This document shows, piece after piece, positions 49,477-64,000 of a stretch of DNA of 64,000 nucleotides. The DNA is from Acanthacorydalis orientalis. Lineage: Eukaryota > Arthropoda > Insecta > Megaloptera > Corydalidae. The stretch is taken from NCBI GenBank assembly GCA_034766995.1, contig CM068319.1, positions 24,152,459 to 24,216,458 on the forward strand. The letters run 5' to 3'. The notes under the pieces are model-generated. The model was not told the origin of the DNA, searched no databases, and saw nothing but the letters and a program-made list of their open reading frames with translations. Each line of letters starts with the position of its first letter. The stretch's first letter is position 1. The position numbers and the translations under genes were made by a program.

Positions 49477-51322
49477 ATGACATCAGCTCTTTATTTGGAA
49501 CATTATTTAGATAGTATGTTATGTTGACTGTATTAATTCATATTATTAAAATATATTAAACATGTTAATTATTTCATTTAATTACAGGTTTGGAACATTT
49601 GCCAATAGAATTACAGCGTAATTTTACATTGATGAGGGATTTAGATGCTAGAGCACAAAGTCTTATGAAAAACATTGATTCATTAGCAGATGAGTATTTG
49701 CGTAACCTTAAAAATTTATCAAATGATGCCAGAAAAGAACAACTCAATTTAATACAAAAATCATTTAATAAAGCTAAAGTAAGTAAACTGAATCACATTG
49801 ATATAGTTAATTAGTTTGTTTATTTACTGTTTTAAAATTTTTTCAACAAAAATTATAGGAATATGGTGATGATAAAGTACAACTAGCAATTCAAACGTAT
49901 GAATTAGTCGATAAACATATCAGAAGGTTAGATTCTGATCTTGCACGTTTTGAATCTGAAATTCAAGACAAGGCCTTAAGTTCTAGGAATCAAGAAGATG
50001 GAGGTGCAAGTAAAAGTATGTTTAAAAGAAGAGAAAATTATAAAGTCATATTTAACTTTGTATTATATAGTTTTATGATATAATACTTCAAAATGATAAA
50101 CTCAGAATGTTTTCTATAAAACACTTATAGTTAATTGAAATCTTTAAAATCTAGTCTTCATTTAAGTAATTAATGAAATCCACTTTCACATTTTTTTAAA
50201 AACAGAAGGGCGTAAGAAAACTAAAGATAAAGGAGAGAAAAAGAAACGATCTGGCAATTCTAGTGAAGATGATTCAGGTGGAGCGCGTGGTGTTAAGAAA
50301 AAACAGAAAAAGGGATCAGGCGCAGCAGGAAATACAGGAACTTCTGGTAGCTCTTCTGGTGGAAACACAGGTGAGGGTTCGTGTCAATTACTTATTCATT
50401 TTCATTTAACTCATCTATTTATAGTTGTCAAAGCTTCAATATTCATCTTCATCATATATCAGTAATGTATTACAATTTATGTTGTCATGTTATTGAAATT
50501 TACTCACAAAAACTGTAAGTATATCCTATTTTGTTCATAATAAACAGAATAAGCATATTGTTATTTACAAGATAAAAATTATTAAAATGTTTAATGACTA
50601 TAATAATCAGCTTAATATTAATGTAATCTTTATTTAGATCATGTTTGTGTAGTATTATTTCAGAAGTGTTGCAATTAATTTTAGTAAATGAATTAAAAAT
50701 GTATATTATACGTACAAATATTCTATTTCAGTTTAATAATTTTTTCTCTTATTTTTTTAAGAAATTGTTCATATTTTCTCTATTGTTCAATCTACATTTG
50801 TCATATTTTATTTATATCATTAAATTCATCATTTACATTGTAATTTCAGTTTTCATTTGTTGATTTTATCATTATTTGTAATATAATGAATATTAATAGA
50901 GTATATAGGTTTTTATTTTTTGTACTTATGTGCTAAATAATTTGTCTAAATGTTTCATTTAATATTTCAATATATTAATATTTATATAATTATGTACATA
51001 AAAGGTGTGGAAGTTGGCGCTGTTTTACCTGGTTTAGCCGGCATTGCTCATCCTAGTGATGTACTCGATATGCCAGTTGATCCTAATGAACCTACCTACT
51101 GTTTATGCCACCAAGTATCATATGGAGAAATGATTGGTTGTGATAATCCAGATGTAAGTTCCACGTTACAGAATTATATCTTGATTTATTTTATTATACA
51201 ATTACTTATATTAATTTTAGTGTCCAATTGAGTGGTTTCATTTTGCTTGTGTTGGTCTTACAACAAAACCAAAAGGCAAATGGTATTGTCCAAAATGTAT
51301 TGCTGATCGCAAGAAGAAGTAA
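49477..51322 (+). CDS. ING5-like: ING4/ING5-type PHD-finger chromatin reader, 266 aa, six exons
   Basis: Exons 49477-49513, 49588-49778, 49859-50015, 50206-50370, 51005-51153 and 51221-51322, phases 1,0,1,1,0. The start exon encodes [13 protein letters not shown], which joins in frame to [12 protein letters not shown], the conserved ING N-terminus; this fixes the start. Residues 1-110 are the ING helical dimerisation domain. Residues about 129-150 are Lys/Arg-rich ([15 protein letters not shown]), a nuclear localisation signal. Residues 215-259 form a C4HC3 PHD finger (Cys216, 218, 229, 234, His240, Cys243, 256, 259), with Tyr215, Met226 and Trp238 placed for H3K4me3 binding. Known role: subunit of HBO1 or MOZ/MORF acetyltransferase complexes in the nucleus. 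A Gly/Ser-rich linker ([12 protein letters not shown]) precedes the PHD part. Confidence 0.95.
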
Positions 51323-57453
<6,131 letters not shown>

Positions 57454-57529
57454 TGAAATATTTATTGAGAATTATTTTCATATAGTGTCAATTAAAATCA
57501 AAAAAATATATCCCGTTATCTGAGATAGA

Positions 57530-57960
57530 AGCTTATCAATGAAAAAAAAATCGCTCAGAGATGAGCATTCGCTATTTAATAAAATGTGCGAGTCAATAGT
57601 TTGAAAATTCTGTATTCACACGTTGGTGTATTTTGTATCAACTCCCTTGTGCTATTACATTCGTGTAGCGAATTCAATGAATGTTTTTGCGCACCGCGTT
57701 ACGCGCACTCCTACCCCAATCACTGTTTTCTGTGGATGCTGCATAACAACCCCCATGCACAACTGTCAGTGTAGTAAGACAGTGCTGAAAATCCACCAGT
57801 TCTGTCGTGTCTTCATTTCAATCTCTTAACCTTTCTCAATCAGCTCAATTTCAAAGCTATTTTCCTTTTCTTCAAACCGTTTCTTTATTTCTGTGTACTC
57901 GTATAATATACATACAGGAACATTTTGCCCGGATTGTGAATAAATCAACTGACTATTTTA
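57530..57960 (+). promoter_or_regulatory. GC-rich island, candidate promoter or non-coding first exon
   Basis: A sharp rise in G+C (for example GCGCACCGCGTTACGCGCAC at 57690-57709) amid very AT-rich DNA. An arthropod initiator TCAGT lies at about 57765. Open frames on both strands are short and unrecognised. It may be the promoter and 5' UTR exon of the gene whose coding exon starts at 62962; that link is inference. A conserved non-coding element is the alternative. Confidence 0.35.
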
Positions 57961-58492
57961 AACATTTTCAATAGCACGTCATTCATTTATTCTTTTTTTC
58001 GTTTCTTCTTAATAAATTGAATATTATTAACGAACGTATTATAAATATTTAACTTAATGAAACTACTATACGTAATTTATTCCATCAATCAAGCATTTAC
58101 TTATATTTCATGCCTCAATATAATAACAATGAAAAAATTTAATTAAAAAATAACCAAATATATAAATTTCTAAAATAAACATTTTAACAATACATGTTTT
58201 AAATGGAGTTTACACGTAAACAATTCTTGAAATTTCAAGTAAACACTGATGAATATTTATCGTATAATAATATCGACAATTTAAAGAAAAATAAATCATA
58301 TAATAAAATAAACATGAGATAACTATATCTTCAACTACAGTGAAAAGATTTTTCCTAGTGAGTATAATTTATAATGTATATATTTCTATGAATTTTCAAT
58401 ATATGATATATAAACCGGCAGATACATTTTTAATTATCAATATATATTAATATAAGATTAACTGTTTACACATAAGTAACATACATATTCTG

Positions 58493-58543
<51 letters not shown>

Positions 58544-58689
58544 TATATATACACACTAATAAATAAAAATTTTTTTTCTGATTCTTGTATTAAGTTCAAA
58601 TCTAATTAATTAAATGTGTCTCAAACACAAAATCGTTGTATTAGAAAATGAACATTTTCAATCTTATCTTTGTTTTTATTTGATATGAC

Positions 58690-58795
58690 ATCTTTTTATG
58701 TCTTTTAATACCTTTTTAGCACATGTATAGTCTTTAGATATATTTAATCTAAATATACCTAAAGATAGCACATGTACCGAAATCAGCAGTAAAAA
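58690..58795. mobile_element. Short fragment related to the 27.3-28.1 kb transposon
   Basis: Shared blocks with 27750-27835 include TACCTAAAGAT, CAC(A/G)TGTAT and ACA(T/C)GTACC in the same order and orientation. The segment also folds imperfectly on itself. Too short and diverged to classify further. Confidence 0.35.
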
Positions 58796-59460
58796 ACAAT
58801 AAAAATTATATTAATCTAAAGGAAAACAATAATCAGATTATAAAAAAAATCTGAAAAATTTGATATAACAACAAATAATTGTACTTTTTTTTATTTAAAT
58901 CACGTTATAATGATTTTAAAACCAAATGTTATTATACATGTAATGATAATTAAGTAAAATTATTATAAATACATATACATTACTTTCAATTAAGTTGGTC
59001 ACTTAAATATTATTTGTCCTTTTGACTCTGAATATATGATTTTCTTTACTTTCTTATGAAATAACTAACTAATCTTACTGTTCCAAAAGAAAGTATATAT
59101 TTATTGCAATGAATTTTATTTAAGAGTTTTTTAATGAAATATCTATTCCAATTAAATGGAATTCTAATTCAAGGAACATATTAAAGGATAAAAATCATAT
59201 TTGAAGTAACTTGTGTTAAATTTTTAGATGAAATTGTAAAATATTATCAAAGAGAATGTATTTATAAACATGTTAATTACTATGGTTGTTACAAAAAGTT
59301 GTATAAAAATGCATAGACTATAAAACGATTCTTTTTCGAAATCATTTACAATAATTAATATTTTAAAAATCAAGCATACATTTTTTCATTTTTCTTTATA
59401 AATATTTCTCGTTTTCAAATCTTACATAGGAAAAGAAAAGAAATTTATTTTGATGGTTAT

Positions 59461-59497
59461 ATGAAATTTATAAGATAATATATCTTATAAATTTCAT
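59461..59497. repeat. Perfect 17-bp hairpin
   Basis: 59461-59477 is the exact complement of 59481-59497 around a 3-nt ATA loop. AT-rich; could extrude as a cruciform. Confidence 0.8.
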
Positions 59498-59501
59498 TTA
59501 C

Positions 59502-59546
<45 letters not shown>

Positions 59547-60308
59547 CAGAGTCAAAGATAGTTAAATGTTTTAAGACCTGTGGTATGTTCAAAATATTCA
59601 TTTTGAAATGTTAGTGTAATTACTGACCAAGATTCCATTAAAGTATTATCAAGAATTTTTTATTTTAATCTGATTTAATTAGAAAAAAAATCGAAATTTT
59701 ATTTATATGATTACATCTTCTAGTATTTAAGAATATAATAGTAGTTTTTGTCGAAATCCATAGTTACTTATAGTTTTCTATCTTCTATCTATATTATTAT
59801 TTATAAAGATATTTACTTATAAGGTTTTTTACTCTAAAAAAGAAAAAGGCCAATTTGTTTTGTCGGAATAATAATTAAGATAATTTGTGGCTTACGTTTG
59901 TATTTATAATTATTGTAAAAAGTTAACGAATATCTGTTGAATTCTAATTTAGAGACATAACTAGGCATGCATTTTGAGAGTCGGTTAAATTTCTCTTCTA
60001 ATATATTTATGTTGAGACTTAACATTTATTGTTCTGTGCAGTATTGTAGAAAGAATACTTCTTCATTTAAAAAAAGAACCAAACAATATGTTTTTTTTTG
60101 AGTACAATGTAAAAATGGATATCTATTTAAACAAAATGTAAACAGTTTCGAGTTTCACAAAAACAGAACAGAATTTTACAAAAAATTAAAATATGTATCT
60201 TTCCCTATGTATGAAATAGAGTTGAAATTTCTTTACATTTTCATAAATCGATTGATGACTGTCTTAAAAAAATATTCGAATCAAAAATCTCAGATTTTTC
60301 TGTAGTTT

Positions 60309-60684
60309 AGCTTCAAAGATGATGTAGCAGTGCTATTGACATGCATTAATCAACAATTAAAAATTATCAATTATTGGACATATAATATGTTTATGTCCTT
60401 AACTTCAGAAAATCAGTATTTTTTGCAGTTTTAATACTTTGTTTCAATAGATGTATTTTAGCTTAAATTTATAATATTTTTATTAAAAAATATGACTAAA
60501 AGAGGTTTTCAAAACACATTTTTGCTACTGTAGTTACATTCACTTTTTCAAATGAATTTTTTACTCAATCCATAAGATAAAACATTTTTTTTCTGATCAA
60601 AAATATTCAATAATTGATTGCTGATCATTTTGATTGTTGATTATTTGCATTTAATTAACGAAGTCATCATCATTAAGGCGCTGT
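60309..60684. mobile_element. Foldback (MITE-like) repeat
   Basis: Left arm 60309-60377 and right arm about 60606-60684 are imperfect inverted repeats sharing TGCAtt(t)AATCAACAAT and an outer GATGATG/CATCATC. They flank about 230 bp. The right-arm sequence recurs, diverged, at 3725-3860, 5058-5100 and, inverted, at 61965-62033. No transposase sense is visible. Limits are approximate. Confidence 0.45.
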
Positions 60685-60923
60685 TTATAATACTTCTCTT
60701 TCCTTGCATTTCTCATACATTTTTTGATATTCAAATTTTAAAAATTGTTCTCTTTTACGCTTTTTGTATTTTTTGACTCCTAGTCATGTTGTTCTGTTAT
60801 TTATCTATTGTCTTCTCTTCTTGCTTGTACATGTCCTATTTTTTTAAAAAAATACTTTTGTTATATATAAACAAACGCACACGCACACACACACATAAAT
60901 TATATATATATATATATATATTA

Positions 60924-60981
<58 letters not shown>

Positions 60982-62961
60982 GTATGTATATATACTCAAG
61001 AAAAGACAGATAGAGTAATATATGATGAGAAGAAAAATACTAATACTAATACTATGTAAATTAATTAATGTAAGTGTGAAAAATGTTCATGAAAATTCAA
61101 CTTATCACATTTCTAAATTAAAAAAATGTGTATTTTAACATTATTAAGTGAATATTAAGCCGTTTTAATATTAAAAAAGTTTCATCCTCGTTAGAGAGAG
61201 GCAACTTCCGGCATTTGTTCAATAATGAAACTTTGTTGAGTCGATTAACAGTCTCCGATATTGTCTTTGTCGATTTCAATGGAAACAAAATCTCACCTTA
61301 CAACGCAACATTTATTCTACCAGCTCAACTCCAGACATAACACAATACATTGTCAAATTAAACTAGTCAGTAAGGTTTGTAAGCTCGGAAATGAGTTCCG
61401 TATGAACTATCGGAAACGAATTGTATATAATGTGCAAACATTTGTGTTTCATTACTTGTGTAGTATGATGAAGTTACCTTTATTAAATAGACTCATTGCG
61501 AATGAAATATAAGTTCATGAATGTGTAAATTATTTTAAATAAATTTGTTTATTTTTAACACGACAAGATTATTATCTTAAATATATTATTTAAGATGTAA
61601 ACTGCAAAGTTATTTATATTGCAATCATCAATTGAGATTTTTCACTCATAAATTGTATTTTTTTTTAATAGAAAAATTTGAGATTTATTATTTTATTTAT
61701 TTATTATCTCTTACTGTTATTAATTTTGATACAGTTATAAAATTATTTATATTAAAAAATGTACATAATACGAATGAGATTCTGTAATTAAAGAGCTTAT
61801 AAATAATATAATGCTACAAAGTTTAGGTTGAAGACAAATATTTATTAATAATGTTTATTTCTTTATATTGTGCTAAATTTAAACTATTTGAAAATCTGAT
61901 ATTCATATTGGAAATTCATATGTGGCCTCTCGTATTACCTTTACACTATCTCATACCGCCATCGAAATATGTATAAACAACGATCAAAATGTTCATTAAT
62001 TGATTATTAAATATTTTTGATCAGAAAAATGTGTTGTGGTTTGTGAGGTGACTGAAAAACGTATTTGTAAAAACGTAAATGTTTGTTGTTACTTATTTTA
62101 GCCGATGTATGTGGTGTAAAAATGCCTTAAATCATTTTTCTAATTCACTGGCGGAAAATTTATTTTTCATAAATTGTTTGTTTTTATTATTACTTTATAA
62201 AAATTACTACACGCCGATACATTCTTTAATACATTAAAAGCATATGTTGATATGTGTGTATATCAATATATTTTTAGATTTTTAAGTAATAACAAAAATT
62301 ATTTATTGTAGTTAATACTGTAAAATAAAAATATATATTATTTTTAATTGAAATAATATATCATACAAGTTATATTATTTACATTAATTTTTAATAATTT
62401 AAGGATTTTAGTGTATGTTTGGATAACTAGAGAGTAAGAGATAGTTTTATTTCTTTATTGTTTTTATATTTTATAATTTCGTGAATGGTTAGTAATGTTA
62501 CTTTTTTATTTAGGCTGTTAAAATGTGGTTGTCTTAATAAACAAAGAGAAATATTATTGTTTCTAATGTAATATATTGTACAAACAGTTATTTTGTTATT
62601 TCCATTTTTATTAAGTTTGGAATGTAAGATTTTTTGTATTAATTTTATTGTTGCTAGTTTTCGTAATTTAAAAATATTTTACAAACCATTTATTTATATG
62701 AAACGACAAAAAAATAAAAAACAATGTATTAGTATATTGAACAGAAAAGAAAATGTTTATATGAGATAAGAGTTTGTTACAACAGTACGGTGAAAATGTA
62801 TATTTTCGGGACTGCTCGGTAATATAATATTACATGTAGCATTACCATAAAAAATATGTAGCAGACTATATCGTTTCATGAACTTTTCAAATAAAAGCGT
62901 TAGTATAATGTGCATAAACGATACGATATGTGGTAGTAAAATGTATTTATTTTGTATACAG
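60685..62961. other. Gene-poor DNA upstream of the right-edge gene
   Basis: No supported gene. A GC-richer patch at 61190-61440 carries an 83-codon open frame (61261-61512) without family resemblance or clear splice sites. An inverted copy of the foldback repeat lies at 61965-62033. The last bases before 62962 form an acceptor-like tract (TTTTGTATACAG). Confidence 0.5.
60900..60976. repeat. (TA)n microsatellite cluster
   Basis: Three TA tracts broken by ATTATAT, preceded by a (CA)n run at about 60872-60893. Confidence 0.9.
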
Positions 62962-63357
62962 ATGGACCTTCCACGAATAGCATCGCACACGTCACTCTCG
63001 ATACCGCAGTTAGAGTCTCTGATTCATTTCAATCCGAACAATAATAGAAACAGTAGCGCAAACAACAACGATGAAAATCTTAATGCGTTCTCACGCCTGC
63101 GTTTGCCCGCATCGAAACGATTACAGAATGTGGCTGAGTTTTCAAATAATGCTCCGCAAATACAGATATTACCACCAGGACCACCGCATCTTCAGCCGAG
63201 TCGTAAGCGAGAAGAAGCAAACGCGTTACAAAACCTCAAACGACGTGTGGAACAACTACGTGCACATCAACAGTTGGACGAGTTACCGCCACTGCCGACT
63301 GCAATAGGTGGTGCGAGTGAACGGCAAGATGACCAAAGGCCACAACTCCTGCAGAGG
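62962..63357 (+). CDS. First coding exon of an unrecognised gene (partial, runs off the right edge)
   Basis: An acceptor-like tract ends in CAG directly before ATG at 62962; 132 codons follow to a GTGAGT donor at 63358, phase 0. The peptide begins MDLPRIASHTSLSIPQLES. It has an Asn-rich stretch (NPNNNRNSSANNND), then a Pro-rich one (ILPPGPPHLQP), then a Glu/Arg/Leu-rich segment (ANALQNLKRRVEQLRAHQ) that could form a short coiled coil. It is low-complexity and probably disordered; there is no signal peptide or known domain. G+C is far higher than around it, which supports coding. The frame is open upstream to 62878, but that part is AT-rich and taken as intron or leader. Further exons lie right of 64000 or were not seen. 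Confidence 0.65.
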
Positions 63358-64000
63358 GTGAGTGTTAAACATTTGTTTTTCGGGTCATCATTTTAATGTC
63401 GTTTAGCGAGAGAAGTTTGTTATGAGGTTATAATTCACATTAATAACTTTAATGGACAATAAATTCCCAATTACAGTTTGCAGACATCACTCTTTTAGAC
63501 ACGTGCAAATTGAGATCATTACCGTTCACTTGAAACGAATGAAATTATTTTCATCCTATGATGTATTTTGTTATATTTTTCAAATTAATGAAATATGGAT
63601 CTCTTAAAGAATTCAGACGATATTTCTTTGTTAAAGTTAAAATATTTATTATCTTTTCTAATAGGCATACTGGCAATTTTAATTAACTTCCAATAGTTTC
63701 GTATGTTAAATTTCTTCATAAACTATAATTTAAACGATTTTTTCTAAAACCAACATCTTTAACATACTTGGAATAATATTTGTAAATAATTATTTGAAAT
63801 AATATTTATATTTATAGTTTCTCGTTCAATTGGATGCAATCATTAATTTCGATGCAAAAATGTGTAACTTTTTTAAAAGTCTACTGATGTTTTTTTTAAT
63901 TTACAAGTTTTTTTTATTAGATTGTAATGAATACAATAGTGAAACTTAAAATAAAAATCTGGAACACTATATTCAAAGCTTCATATTTGCTTGAATTATT
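63358..64000 (+). other. Intron after the right-edge exon
   Basis: Starts with GTGAGT and is AT-rich without coding sense to the window end. Confidence 0.55.

Larger units (their letters stand above)
57961..60308. other. Gene-poor AT-rich DNA
   Basis: No supported gene. Contains (TA)n at 58498-58541 and 59509-59543, a 17-bp perfect hairpin at 59461-59497, and at 58700-58795 a fragment resembling the middle of the degenerate transposon at 27285-28142. Confidence 0.6.

Noticed and set aside
50186..50368. A Pro-rich minus-strand frame
   Set aside because: It is the antisense of the Lys/Gly/Ser-rich ING exon 4.
57586..57829. Two cysteine-containing frames in the GC island
   Set aside because: Overlapping frames, no signal peptide, splice context or family; more likely untranslated promoter DNA.

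Overview
The window is very AT-rich nuclear DNA (roughly four fifths A+T by eye) with spliced protein genes, short GT-AG introns, dense (TA)n microsatellites and decayed mariner and LINE fragments. The proteins point to an insect. The ING, Cab45/supercoiling-factor and CG4914-like trypsin sequences fit a holometabolous, possibly hymenopteran, species, but order and species cannot be fixed from sequence alone. I rebuilt gene models by hand from splice sites and reading phase; none has transcript support here.

Layout. 1-2.7 kb: first coding exon of a secreted protein on the minus strand, whose remainder leaves the window to the left. 2.7-14 kb: gene-poor DNA with a mariner remnant. 14.0-22.2 kb (minus): a seven-exon secreted trypsin-like serine protease, with a 541-bp internally deleted mariner in its last intron. 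22.2-35.2 kb: gene-poor DNA with a second copy of that mariner deletion derivative, a degenerate transposon with long terminal inverted repeats, and several perfect hairpins. 35.2-42.4 kb (plus): a six-exon paralogous serine protease, with a LINE fragment in intron 2. 43.2-45.5 kb (minus): a five-exon sperm-tail PG-rich-repeat protein. 46.6-48.0 kb (plus): a four-exon Cab45/SDF4-type six-EF-hand protein. 49.5-51.3 kb (plus): a six-exon ING4/5-type PHD-finger protein. 51.3-62.9 kb: gene-poor DNA with the longest (TA)n tract and a foldback repeat family. 62.96-63.36 kb (plus): a GC-rich coding exon of an unrecognised gene that runs off the right edge.

The two complete proteases share signal peptide, cysteine-rich propeptide, R|I(V/I)GG activation site, His-Asp-Ser triad, trypsin-type Asp and a C-terminal CTC motif. 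Most intron phases agree too. The left-edge exon has the same phase-0 junction after a terminal Gln-Gln, so a cluster of at least three paralogues is likely. The other genes are unrelated housekeeping or testis-type genes. No operon-like logic, CRISPR, phage or clearly new enzymatic system was seen. The least-explained elements are the non-coding inverted repeats, the foldback repeat family, the paired GGGGATTCGA motifs before the first protease, and the unrecognised GC-rich exon.
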